Made by a program: the position numbers and the translations under genes. A DNA stretch of 64,000 bases from Adiantum capillus-veneris (taxonomy: Eukaryota; Streptophyta; Polypodiopsida; Polypodiales; Pteridaceae), in NCBI GenBank assembly GCA_014529385.2, contig CM043969.1:32838446-32902445 (forward strand). The letters are read 5' to 3'. Positions 33,551-43,645 of the stretch are shown here, one piece after another; the stretch's first letter is position 1, and each line of letters begins with the position of its first letter. The notes under the pieces were generated by a model. It was not told the origin of the DNA. It did not search any database and saw only the letters and a program-made list of their open reading frames with translations.

Positions 33551-33776
33551 TCTCTCTTTCTCTCTCAATGTGTGTGCGTTTTTTTGTTTATGCATGTTTT
33601 CTCTCTCTTTTCCTCTCTCAATGTGTGCGTTTTTTGTTTATGCATGTTCTCTCTCTCTTTTCCTCTCTCAATGTGTGCGTTTTTTGTTTATGCATGCTCT
33701 CTCTCTCTCTTTTCCTCTCTCAATGTGTGTGTGCATTCTTTGTTTATGTATGTGTGCGTGAGTTTTTGTTTATGTT

Positions 33777-33780
<4 letters not shown>
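33551..33780 (+). repeat. Four ~55-60-bp tandem repeats in the CACTA element
   Basis: Copies of a unit like tctcaatgtgtgcgttttttgtttatgcatg preceded by CT-rich DNA, at about 33553, 33602, 33659 and 33715. ORFs rich in Ser, Leu, Cys and Phe arise here from the repeats and are not genes. Confidence 0.9.
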
Positions 33781-33852
<72 letters not shown>

Positions 33853-33857
33853 CACTA

Positions 33858-33901
<44 letters not shown>
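33781..33901 (+). repeat. Mirror-arranged microsatellites forming a ~120-bp hairpin
   Basis: (CT)n then (CA)n, a short centre (aaaacactat), then (GT)n then (GA)n. The second half is the reverse complement of the first, so a stem of more than 40 bp could form. Further (GT)n and (GA)n runs follow at 33974-34038. Confidence 0.92.
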
Positions 33902-33908
<7 letters not shown>

Positions 33909-34003
33909 AAGAGGGGAAGGGAACATGAGAGTGAGGAGAGGGAAGGAGCATACCTGGCTCTCCTTCCTCTCCTCGTGTGTGTGTGTGTGTGTGTGTGGAG
34001 AAG

Positions 34004-34039
<36 letters not shown>

Positions 34040-34147
34040 AGAGCGTTACCTGCTCCTTGCTTGAGGGCGCCGAAAAACTCAAATCTGAGATCTAAGTTTT
34101 TGGGCGCTCTCTATTATTTTTTTTAGCCTAGCCGGCGTCTCTATGAG

Positions 34148-34201
34148 CGTTGCTATGAGCGTCGCAAATTTACAAGTAAATTTGCGACGCTCATAGCAAC
34201 G
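34148..34201 (+). repeat. 26-bp perfect inverted repeat near the CACTA 5' end
   Basis: Arms 34148-34173 and 34176-34201 are exact reverse complements with a 2-nt centre (aa). They consist of the subterminal words GAGCGTCGC and GCGACGCTC plus AAATTTAC, so this is part of the subterminal binding array. Confidence 0.96.
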
Positions 34202-34269
34202 TCGGGAATTTTTCTTTTTGAGCGTCGTTGTGTGAGCGTCGCTAATATGAATAGCCTCTTGTAGTGAAT

Positions 34270-34512
34270 CAACACATATCCTAAATGTTCCGTTCTTCTT
34301 GGGCACAATACAACTGGAGAGACCCATTCGGACTCCTCCACTCGAAAGATGAAATCTGCTTCCAAAATCTTCGTCACCTCTTCATGAAGTGCCTTCTCAT
34401 GAATGACCCCCAACCTCCTAAGCTTTTGAACCTTTGGCTTGGCACCTTCTTTTAGATTGATTCTATGCTCGACTCCTGTAGCTCCTTGCAACTCTGTATA
34501 TTCAGTGGCGAA
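34270..34512 (-). pseudogene. Gypsy-A start of reverse transcriptase, between the two DNA transposons
   Basis: A 240-bp exon-like island of the Gypsy-A polyprotein: protease-RT linker with RINLKEGAKPKVQKLRRLGV, then KILEADFIFRVEESEWVSPVV, the usual entry to gypsy RT. Its left edge continues in frame at 27702 across the CACTA insertion and its right edge at 43617 across the hAT insertion, each time with one target-duplication copy removed. A frameshift or substitution near 34320 alters the PKKNG region. Confidence 0.9.
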
Positions 34513-34599
34513 CTGTTTTGCATTTATACGCCCGTATAACAAAAATTATACATATAAAATGTCAATATACGTCGTATCTCCGAATAATTACCGAATAGC

Positions 34600-35130
34600 C
34601 GTATAAAACATTTTTCGATCGAAAAGTATTTTGATCGAAAAATATATCGATCGAAAAAAAGTATATATATACAATCGTCGCCGTATTCGATCGAAAAGCA
34701 TTGTGGACTTTCTTGGGGTTTGGAGAGCTTGGAGCTTCTGAGAGTTTTCCAGATAGAGACAGCGACTTTGATTTACAGCGGTTTTCAGGTATATTTTTTA
34801 AATTTTCAATAACTATTAACTTTTTTTTTGTGTTGTGTGAGACTTGTGTGGTGCAGTAGTTTCGGCTCTCACCACAAAGTTGGCTTGCAGGTCGTAGACC
34901 ACTTTGTGGTGTGTAGCCATAGGCCCATATGGCTCGCTCCAGAGGTGTATAGAATATAGTTTTCTTTCCCATGGTGTGTAGTTATATAACTCACTCCAGG
35001 GAAGGCTTAGGGTAAATTTAGATTCTCACTCGTATGGTGTAGTAGTATATCTCTCACCATAGAGATGAGTTAGGATTAGAGGTTGACTCGTGGAGTGTAG
35101 TAGGCATGATGCTACACCTCTCACTTCAGA
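34600..35130 (+). repeat. Left subterminal array of the hAT element
   Basis: TCGATCGAAAA palindromes recur (34615-34700). They are followed by at least three words of the form GTGTAG...CTCTCAC (about 34845-34876, 35036-35058, 35094-35124), some with palindromic centres such as gcatgatgc. The reverse complement of this word is repeated at the right end. No gene seen. Confidence 0.75.
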
Positions 35131-35138
35131 GTGGCCTA

Positions 35139-35722
35139 TAAAATTTACAATCTTAAAGTAAATCATTATTGATTATTCTACATAGAAGCACAAAAATTAA
35201 CGTTCGTCATTTTAAGAATGTAGAGATGCATACTTTATGCCCTCTTCATCTTAATACGACTTTCGTTATTTTTGTGCTTCTATTTTTGTAGTAACATCAT
35301 TGTTCATCAGCAGATGACTTGGTGTTACTCTGAACGTAGATATATACAACAATTGATTTACATTTGAGATTGTTGAGCTGTTTGCTGATGGTTGTGTTGT
35401 GCGTGCCACACACTCCATTAGAAATAGCTTATAAAATTTACAATTTTAGATTAAGTTTTTATGTCATATGTGTTACATAGAAACACAGGTGTTACCACTC
35501 GTTATATTAAGAGTGAAGAGATGCATATTTTCATGCCCTCTTCATCTTAATGTGACATATTGGTTACTCGTGTGTTTCATATTCCAAAAGAATATCATTT
35601 TTCATCATTAAATGACTTGGTGTTGTTTTGGACGTAAACACATACGATAGGTAACTTACATCTACAATTGTTAATTTATCCGCTGATAGTTGTGTTGTGA
35701 GTTCCACACACTTTATCAAGGA
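35139..35722 (+). repeat. Tandem pair of ~290-bp units, each with a conserved hairpin
   Basis: Unit 1 (about 35139-35427) and unit 2 (about 35428-35722) both start ataaaatttacaat and end with a cca-cacac block. Each has a hairpin of about 100 nt: 35183-35282 (arms agaagcacaaaaa and tttttgtgcttct) and 35480-35578 (arms gaaacaca and tgtgtttc), with inner arms ttaaga...gaagag and ctcttcatcttaa. The unit sequences differ, yet both keep the stem. Confidence 0.8.
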
Positions 35723-36141
35723 TTAGATTGATAAAAAGTATCAATCTATTTTACAACAGCATCTAGGACTTGTACTGAGAATATCTCACACTAGCTGAGC
35801 TGTTCACATATACGATTTTCCAACCCTTTAGATGTAATTTCTTTCATCATCTCACACTTCTGCACATAGCAGGGTCCAGTTCTTGTGCTGAGAGCATCTC
35901 ACACTCCTAGCCTGTTTCTCTCTCTCTCTCTCTCTCTAAATTAATTTTCATGGTCGATTCGCACAATGTGGTTTGTAATCATAAGATTTTCTCTTTAATT
36001 TGCAATAATTTAGTATTGTTTAATAAATTTGAATCATCATTTAATATATATATAGGGTTAACACTCATTATATAATAACTATGTTACTATGGTGTACGAT
36101 CATTTCGTAAGATTCTTAATTTATAATTTTGTCATACAGAT
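35723..36141 (+). other. hAT region before the kinase-like gene
   Basis: AT-rich, with a short CT run (35920-35938) and further ctcacac words. No ORF. It ends in an acceptor-like tttgtcatacag immediately before the ATG region at 36142, so it may be an intron or 5' UTR. Confidence 0.4.
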
Positions 36142-37554
36142 ATGGCAGACACGAAGCTAGCGAAACATCAACGAAATTTCTTCTCCGAAGTGATTGTGAG
36201 ACACTTCCATTACTCGTCAGAGGCAGAGATTAGGCGTTGTTTAAACCCTGTCACTCCGGAGCATTTTTATCAGCTTACAGAGACTCTAACCAAGTCTATG
36301 TTTGAGCAGCTCCAGGAAGAGTTTGCACCAGCTATTTTTGACATAGCCCTCCTGACATCAGGTGCTTTAGTAAACATGGTCAAACAAACCATTGGACAGA
36401 TCATGAAAACCTTTCAAGAACTGAAAAATCCTGCAATTACTTCCTTGCCAAACATAGCTGAGCGCATACATCTTGTACAACAGCTTTACACGGAGTTCAA
36501 GAGCAAGGAAAAGTTAGAAAGAGCAGCAAAGCGTGCAAGAGTGGAAGCCAGCTCTTCTGAAGATGCTGTTGAACCAGAAATCATTCTTAGAACATAGCCT
36601 GCAACGTCATCCGTTGCTACATTAGACCTCTCTCAACTACCACCTATTTTACACCTTTTACCCGACACAGCCATCTTCAATATCCAAGCTCCACAGCTAG
36701 GAGAGGGAAGATGGGCACATGTGAAGCGTGTGGGTGTCACACATCCCGCATTCAAAGGTCAAGTGTATGCTGCAAAAGTGTTCAAAGTACACTTACATGG
36801 GCCCACCATGGAGCAACAGGTCAAAGACGAAGCAACAATTTTGGATATTTCACAACGAGGTATTATCTACCCTCTTTCCATGGTGCGCCACGTGGAGCGA
36901 CCAATGCTCATTTCATGATTTTGGAATGGTGGCCATGTGGAGCAATGGATCAAAGAATGCACTCCAGATGGCAGCCAACCTGTCATCCGCGATTATGTAC
37001 TCACTGCAGGAACAGTAGAGCTATTCCAGGAGAATATTTTGCAGATCATCAATGCTCTCCTCCAAACTCTAAAGTATATACATTCGCATAACTACCTCTA
37101 CAATGATCTACACTCTCGGAATATGATGTTGCATTTTGGCGAAAAAGGTGTTTATGCCGGCATTGTGGATTGGGGTTCATGCACCAAAACAAATACCACA
37201 GCCGGTTTTCCTCCTCTACACGATATGCAGATAGAAACTAGAAAACAATATGAGAGAGATTATCCATGGGCAGCCCCCGAATGTATATCTAGTAATCCTC
37301 TCTCTTGGACCAAAGCTATGGATATTTATTCCATGTTTCATACATGTAAACGCATTTTGAAGTGCTTACCAGAGCCCCAAGAACAAAGAAAGAGACATTT
37401 TTTGAGTAATGTACTTGCTCATCTTGAAACCAGCAAGCGCCTAAACCCCAAAACCCGGCCTAACGCTTTTGACCTCTCCTTATGTCTAAATGGTGCCCGT
37501 AGAGTGGGTTACAACATTGTAATGACATCTGGCTTACGACCAGCTGATGATTAA
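36142..37554 (+). pseudogene. Protein-kinase-like gene within the hAT element
   Basis: One frame of 471 codons with two stops and a local frame disturbance. Residues 1-151 form a helical N-terminal region ending in a basic/acidic patch. The kinase-like fold follows: Gly-rich loop GEGRWAHV (about 36699), ATP-lysine candidate YAAKVF (about 36769), hinge-like ILEWW readable only in a shifted frame at 36909-36935, catalytic-loop-like NDLHSRNMML (about 37105-37134) with Asp and Asn kept, a DFG-like VDWGS (about 37168) and an APE-like AAPE (about 37270). Stops are TAG 36595-36597 and TGA 36916-36918. The start was chosen as the first ATG after an acceptor-like site. I do not know its family; it may be a captured host gene or a long-standing element gene. 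Confidence 0.7.
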
Positions 37555-37720
37555 TGAAAACACAAGTCTCATGATTTCATCATTGTTTTACTTTTGGTGT
37601 CAGATTTAATTGTATGTTTAATTGAACAAAATATCTATATTTGTCATTTGATATACTTTCCAATGTCAAATTAATTGAATGGGTATCTAAAGTAATGACA
37701 TGTTCACCTAATATGCAGAT

Positions 37721-38291
37721 ATGGAAGAAGAACTCAACCACGCTAAAGCTCAGGTAATTTTTAAAGAAGAACAAGTTAGATGTGGACAAGCAAATCTTTC
37801 TACTATTGCGAACATTGAAGAAGATGAATCTGAGCTACAAGGCGAACCACTAACCCTTAAAGAGTGCAAAAAGCTTTGCCCTAATCACTTTGTATGCCAT
37901 CAACCATTTCAATTAAGTGGCAATGCAAAAGATACAGCTCCGTTAAAGCTCTCTGATTTGCAACATAAAGGACTGGCACGTGTATTGCTGCAAAGGTTTA
38001 TACGACAAGAGAGATGCCTACCAAACAACAACCAAGTAGCAATTTACTTTATCCAACAATGCTGATGCATGGTTTTTAGGACCCCTTCTGAAGATGCAAT
38101 AAAGGCACAGTCAGTTGTTGGGGAGATGAGGATACTCTAGTCCAAGGGATCTCGAAAGAGAAGAAAAATCTACTTCACAAGCACCAAAGAGTAAAAAGTG
38201 CCATGGACAGAAGATACGTGGGAACGAGCTCTTATGCATGCCTACAACCTATATCTTACAGAATATCCCATTCTAGGTGTGAATTTCTAGT
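37721..38291 (+). pseudogene. Unknown pseudogene in the hAT element
   Basis: Starts MEEELNHAKAQ just after an acceptor-like aatatgcag, the same context (cag-atatgg) as the kinase-like start. Open to 38065, with an acidic N-terminus and an LLQRFIRQERCLP block. After a frameshift near 38062 a further coding-like stretch reads to 38291, with a KRRKIYFTSTKE block and VPWTEDTWERAL, two stops inside. No family recognised. It could be the next exon of the kinase-like transcription unit. Confidence 0.45.
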
Positions 38292-39483
38292 GAAATTTAC
38301 ACAAGGATGTTCGTGTGGACTCACAGCACAGCATACTCCGTTTTCACTTTTTTACCGACAGTAAATATTTTTTACCTACATTAAATATTTTTCACCTACA
38401 TGGTAAATACAAATCACTTTTTACCTACAGTAACTTTTTTTACCCATGGTAAATATTTTTTACTGCACCATAAGTATTTGGTAGGTAACAGTTCACTGTT
38501 ACTGGAAGCAGTGATTGGGCATCAACAATGCAGTTACAGGAGGAGAAAAGGGGAAAATCTTATGGTAAAGGTGAGTCAACAGGGATAAAGACTTTTGAGT
38601 TGAAAAGAGACATGCTGATTTTTTCAAAGAACACATGTCAAAAGAAGCCATGGTTGAGGATTTTTTGAGAATTTGATATTCAGGAGGACCCAGCTGCCAC
38701 CTCCCCCCCGCAGGTCCCCCCCTGACATGTGCAGAACCTCCAGTTTCAACAGCCACCTTACCTGCTCTTAAATGCTGGTCAAGGCCTTATCCCCATGTTT
38801 CACAATCAAAAAAATCAGCATTTACCCTCCCCTCTCACATCACTCTAGAGAATATCTTGATGGTGACATATCAGGTGACCTCAATCTGTTGACCACCCTA
38901 ATCAAAAAGTAACCCCAATCAGCGGATTTAAGCATGTTTATCCCTAATCCTAAACCCTCTCAGAAACCTATATAAGGAGGTCTTCTCTCACTCAAAACCA
39001 ACACTTCACCCACTTCACCAAGCAACAAAGCTATGACGACATTGCTCACAACGAGGAGCTATGGATGGAGCTCTACTCTCTCTCCCTCTCTCTCTCTCCC
39101 TCTAGTATGCTACATTACTAGCCCTAAAACCTAAATAAGGAGTCTACTCTCATGCTCCATGGCCACCATCCTCGCCATCATTCTCTAAGGTATTGATGTG
39201 TTGCTAGTAGGATCATACCTACTTGCTGGGTTGATTGTTTTTGACAAGGGATTATGCCATTCTTGGCTTGATTCTCTATATCCTTGTTATGTATGATCAG
39301 ATGCCGTTGTATTGTTAAGCTGATGTCTTGTGTATATATATGCTACATAAGGTCCCTAAGCTTCGTTTCTATGTGTTTTGCCATATGTTTTGATGCCATC
39401 ATAATGCCAGAAGTCTCACTTGCCTATGTGCACTATGTGTGAGGTCCCTAAACCTCTTAATTTAGGGTGGTGCCCCCTTTGTT
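38292..39483 (+). other. hAT interior without a gene
   Basis: Contains a cluster of TTTTTACCTACAGTAAATA-like words, partly palindromic (38340-38475), a short CT run (39077-39102) and otherwise no coding signal. A microsatellite-free stretch at 38900-39060 has a TATA-like tatataag at 38969. Confidence 0.4.
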
Positions 39484-39999
39484 TTGTTCTTTGCTTGTTT
39501 TCATGAGGCGTGGTTTGTGGAGTGTGCACGAGTACAGAGGCCACCCGATTGCACTGCTCTTTTTCCTCCTATCAAATGCTATGTTCGATATGTTTTGCTG
39601 AAGAGAGTGGATTGGTTAGATCGTCCAGGCACCGTTGGTGTTGGACGTGGATGCATTGCAGAAAAGGTGGCAGCACGCAATGCAAATAATCCAATGCCTC
39701 ATCGCAAGGGTCCTATTGTTTTACGTCCTGAAGAGTCAGAAACACTAACTGAATTAGCCAGCCAAGGACAAGACCTTGCTAGCCAAGGAGAAACACCGGA
39801 CATGCTTCGTGGCCGTATTCTTGAGCTTGAAATAGAGTTAAGTGATGCACAAGCAAAGCTTCAACGATATGAATCATTGTATGGACCTTTGCCAGATGAT
39901 ACTACCACTTCACATAAAGATGGTGCTCAACCATTCCCTGAGCTAGGAATTACAGATTTTACCATAGACCAGCTTATAGCAAATCTATCAAACTCATAA
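39484..39999 (+). CDS. Unknown 171-codon ORF in the hAT element
   Basis: Open from 39484 to the stop at 39997-39999. The first ~30 residues are Cys/Phe/Val-rich and may not be translated. The rest looks like a real protein: a YVRYVLLKRVDWLDR block, VGVGRGCIAEK, then a predicted coiled coil with heptad-like hydrophobics (MLRGRILELEIELSDAQAKL, residues ~118-140) and an acidic C-terminus ending NLSNS. No family recognised. It converges with the transposase, with 260 bp between stops. It may be the last exon of a longer gene. Confidence 0.5.
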   Translation: MFFACFHEAWFVECARVQRPPDCTALFPPIKCYVRYVLLKRVDWLDRPGTVGVGRGCIAEKVAARNANNPMPHRKGPIVLRPEESETLTELASQGQDLASQGETPDMLRGRILELEIELSDAQAKLQRYESLYGPLPDDTTTSHKDGAQPFPELGITDFTIDQLIANLSNS

Positions 40000-40260
40000 G
40001 TCACTCACAAGCTTTTTGTAATCTCAAAATTATATCAAACTCTTTTCGATTGAGTAATTTCCCAGAACCTTGTTGTAATTTCAAACCTACATCGACTTTA
40101 TGTAATTGTTATTTGACAAGATATTATCAGCAATTTATATTTGTGTGTGAGTAAATATGTGCGTATGAGAGAGAGAAAGAGAGGTTTTGATGTGAACGAT
40201 AACGAGATACCACTTTCTTTCATCATATGCAAAAAATTGTTAAGTATTACAATGGTACTC

Positions 40261-42358
40261 TCACAAATCATATCCATCTTCAAAAACTGCAACCATATCA
40301 TCTACTTCGTCCATATCTGAGCATTCTGAAACTATCTCCCATTCCATATCATCTTCATCATCAACTTCTGTAGAAATAGCTTCATGCATTTGAAAGACTC
40401 CATATTGCTTTTGAGAGGCTCTAGTTGCAATGTTTTGAGGCTTATAAATAAGTCTCATATTGCAAAAAACATACACCAAATCAGCAGCCCGTTTAGTATG
40501 AAGTCTGTTTCACTTTTTCGTGTGCACAAAGTCGAATGCTGACCAATTTCGTTCACAACTTCCACTTGATGCAGCTACTGATAAAACTCTAACTGCAATG
40601 TGTTGCAACTCCACTTTCTCTCCACCATACTCCTTCCACCATAAAGGTGCACTTGTTTTGCCAATGGCATCTATATGCCACGGATCCTGAAACATACCAG
40701 TTCTGTTGGCATAATCTACTCGCTGATGAAAAGCTATTTTTCCATCTTCGTGCCCTAAGAGTTGGGAGCACACTGTTTTGAAGTCGGACATAACTTCTTT
40801 GTTGGCAGATTTCTGATGCATTTGAAACTTAGGATCCAATACAAAAGCCGCACCATGCAATGGCGTATGCAACTGCACCCAACGCTTGTTAACAATTGTA
40901 ATCATGGTAGCTTTATCCTTTGCACCAAAACCGACATTTTCTCTTAGCTTGCGTATAGATTCTGACATATACCAGTAGACCCGACCAAAAATAAAAGAAT
41001 CTGTGTCAACTGCTCTCAAAAGATCTACAAATGGCTTAGACACAGTTACTATTCTTTCTACATTACGCCAAAAGACTGGCGAGTTTACTATTTGTGCACA
41101 TCGACCAGCTGCTTCCTGATAACTTGGATACTTGCTGAGCCATCCATCCCATCTTCTGTGTGCTAAGGTTTCCATCAATGCAGGCTTCAACTCTTGCAAA
41201 GCAGCAAGAACATAGTATGCCGTAGCAAACCTTGTTGCGCAAAATATTTGGAGAGCTTTATTTGGTGACTTGGTTCGAAAAAGAGCATACGAAAATTGAT
41301 GCTCTCTAATGAATTTCACCACATGATTTGCATTCAATAAATTTTTCTTCACACATGCCATTTTACCAATATCTTTTAAAAGCAAATTTAAAGTGTGAGC
41401 TGCACATGGTACCCAAGAAATCTTCGGATACTTGACTTGAATAGCTCTTCCTGCTCCTTTGTAGTTGGCCGCATTATCTGTGACAATAGCAGTCACATTC
41501 TTTGGTCCACCTGCCTTTGCAATTGCACGCTCATACACCCCTGCTAGGTAGGTGATAGTCTTCTCTTTCAATGAGCTATCAATTGCTTCCACGAACATAG
41601 CCCCTCTAGGGTTAATAAGCATTACATTGATTAAAGGTTTTTTCTGACAGTTAGTCCATCCATCCAATGCTATGGTGCATCCATATGCTGGAACAAACTC
41701 TAGGACTGTGCGTTTGAGAATGGCTTCAGTACTGTCTTTGACTTTATCAAGATATTCAGCTCGCATCTTGTTATAGTCAGGAAGCACAAATCCTTTTTTG
41801 GTTGTACTCATCAAAGCATCTTGAGATATTGGATTGCGCATAACATTGAACGATATGCCACACGCAACAAATGCTTGTGTCCATTTTAAATGCAACTCAA
41901 GCAACCATTGTTTACCTAATGCTTCAGGCATTGTCTGTTCATTGGATAACGCTCTGCCAGATTTGCTTGTGCTAGGAACTCCTCTTGATGTAGAAGCATG
42001 TCCATGAAGAGGGTTCAATTGAGAACTTTGATCATTTACTTGAGTGGTACACACCTCTTTTGTTGCCTCATTGCATACAGATGGTTCAATATTCGCATGA
42101 ATATCTTTAGAAACATCACCTTTATGTTTAGCTGCAAGAATCAACTTTACTTTGAGAGAATACATGGATAATTTTTCATGAATCTCTTTTGGTGGTGCCC
42201 CACACTTTTCAACATTGCCAGGGACTTTAAACAAATGCTCTTTAATTTTGGTTGCATTACCACTGAACTCGTGGCCACAAGATTTACATTTAAGTCGAGA
42301 TGTATTTCTCCCAGCTTTCAACTCATGCACATAACTCTACTCTTGTCCTTTCACCATG
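40261..42358 (-). pseudogene. hAT transposase
   Basis: Minus-strand frame of about 700 codons. N-terminal BED-type zinc finger (CKSCGHEF, then a KEHL and a later Cys), a DUF659-like core with LDGWTN and TDNAANYKGAG (candidate catalytic Asp residues), PCAAHTLNLLLKDI, and the C-terminal hAT dimerisation block LSVAASSGSCERNWSAFDFVH. Two nonsense codons interrupt it: one upstream of 42330 (TAG, probably from Trp) and one at 40510-40512 (TGA, probably from Arg CGA). The C-terminal acidic tail runs on to 40261. Otherwise the frame is intact, so decay is recent or limited. Acts in the nucleus to cut and paste the element. Confidence 0.9.
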
Positions 42359-42399
42359 ATGCACAAAAATAGTTTGCTAGTAAAAACAAAGTCAATGAT

Positions 42400-43609
42400 C
42401 ATTTTCATAATCAAAATCAATTAAAACATTAAATTAATGTAACTAACAATGATTGAACGAAATTAAAATAATTAAAAACAATGATTGAACAAAAATACAA
42501 TAATAAAAAACAATACCATTGGATTACATATAAATTGCATCGATTTATCTAAAGTGCAAGCTTGTATCTTTAACACATTACGATAATCAATAATTATAAT
42601 TAAATCAAGTATTAAAATGATTATCATTATAAATTACTATACATACAAGAGCTATAAGTGACATTTTTAAATGTCAAAATGATAATCACTTACAATACTT
42701 GATAATTATCGTATCTATGTAAAGTGCGAACAAAAATTTCTTACACTTTACCATAGATTTTTAAGCGATTATCTATCTACAATGCGAGCATATGTATACT
42801 CTCACATAGTACGGTAGATTTTGCAGTCCAAATAAAGATAAGAAAATATCATTATTTTTGGACATGTTTTTTCTAAATTTTTACTCTAGTGAGAGCATAG
42901 TAGTGTGAATAGCTCTACATAAAATGTAAAAATATAATTTTGTTTCATTATATTCATTTTGAAGTGAGAGAAAATCTCTACACATCAAAATCGAACTTTA
43001 AATTACATAAAATTAATTTTTATGTAATTATATTTTTAAACTAATTATCTCATGTGAGAGTACACTCTACACGCAACAATAATATCTTACTTTTTTTTTA
43101 TTAGTCACTTTCAAGTGTCAATTAATTGAACACATTGGCAAGTGATTCTTATAATTACAGTTTGTATCAGGTGAGAGATTAAACTCTTCACAAAATACAA
43201 ACTTTCAACTATTTACTAAGTTTTTCAAAACATATTCATATATTTGAATCACAAAACTTAAAATTCTATTGAATTTTAATTTTTATTGCATTCAAATTGT
43301 TTTATTCTTTTACAAATTACATTTTTTGATCGTTTGGTGAGAGTACTCACATGGAAAACACTGACTTTGAAAGCTGGTATGAGACCTTTCGCGTGTTGCT
43401 ATATATACTAACATATTCGATCGTTATAATTTTAGATCGAAAATACTTTCGTTCAAAAATAATTTCGATCGAAAAATTAAGAAGTTATAGGATTGGCCGT
43501 TTCTGCTGATGTAGCACCGTATAATACGGACGTATAATTTAGATAAACGAATAATATGCCCATTATTCGCGTATTATATGTCTCCCGAATAACGAATAAT
43601 GAAACTTAG
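42400..43609 (+). repeat. Right subterminal array of the hAT element
   Basis: AT-rich, no gene. Words of the form GTGAGAG...CTCTACAC recur on the + strand (about 42889, 42965, 43053, 43171, 43339), the reverse complement of those at the left end. TCGATCGA-type palindromes recur near 43415-43480, and gtataat/cgaataat words near the terminus. Confidence 0.75.
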
Positions 43610-43645
43610 GTGGAGAATAGCTTTGGAAACTCTGTAAACATGTCT

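Larger units (their letters stand above)
27700..34269 (-). mobile_element. CACTA (En/Spm) transposon in the Gypsy-A reverse transcriptase
   Basis: The element proper is 27703-34266 (6564 bp). Terminal inverted repeats CACTACAAGAGG lie at 27703-27714 and (inverted) 34255-34266. The 3-bp target AAT is duplicated at 27700-27702 and 34267-34269, as expected for CACTA. Genes are on the minus strand: TNP2-like (about 32035-29900, with its catalytic core deleted) and TNPA-like (29625-28316). It also carries a HIPP relic, 150-bp direct repeats, long microsatellites and large hairpins. It splits the RT palm region of Gypsy-A. The TNP2 lesion makes it non-autonomous now. Confidence 0.96.
34505..43617 (-). 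mobile_element. 9.1-kb hAT transposon carrying extra genes
   Basis: The element proper is 34513-43609. The 8-bp target is duplicated as gtggcgaa (34505-34512) and gtggagaa (43610-43617), one mismatch. The ends are weak inverted repeats: the left begins ctgttttgcatttatacg and the inverted right end begins ctaagtttcattattcg. A hAT transposase lies on the minus strand (42358-40261). Opposite it are a kinase-like gene and two unknown pseudogenes. Both subterminal kilobases are full of inverted GTGAGAG...CTACAC words and TCGATCGA palindromes. It splits Gypsy-A between protease and RT. Confidence 0.88.

Noticed and set aside
33568-34095. 175-codon ORF rich in Cys, Phe, Leu-Ser and Thr-His repeats
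   Set aside because: It is produced by CT, CA, GT and GA microsatellites and 55-60-bp repeats; all frames on both strands stay open in such DNA.
36142-37554. Kinase-like sequence as an ordinary host gene
   Set aside because: It lies wholly within the hAT target-duplication boundaries and has stops, so it is transposon cargo, not a resident gene.
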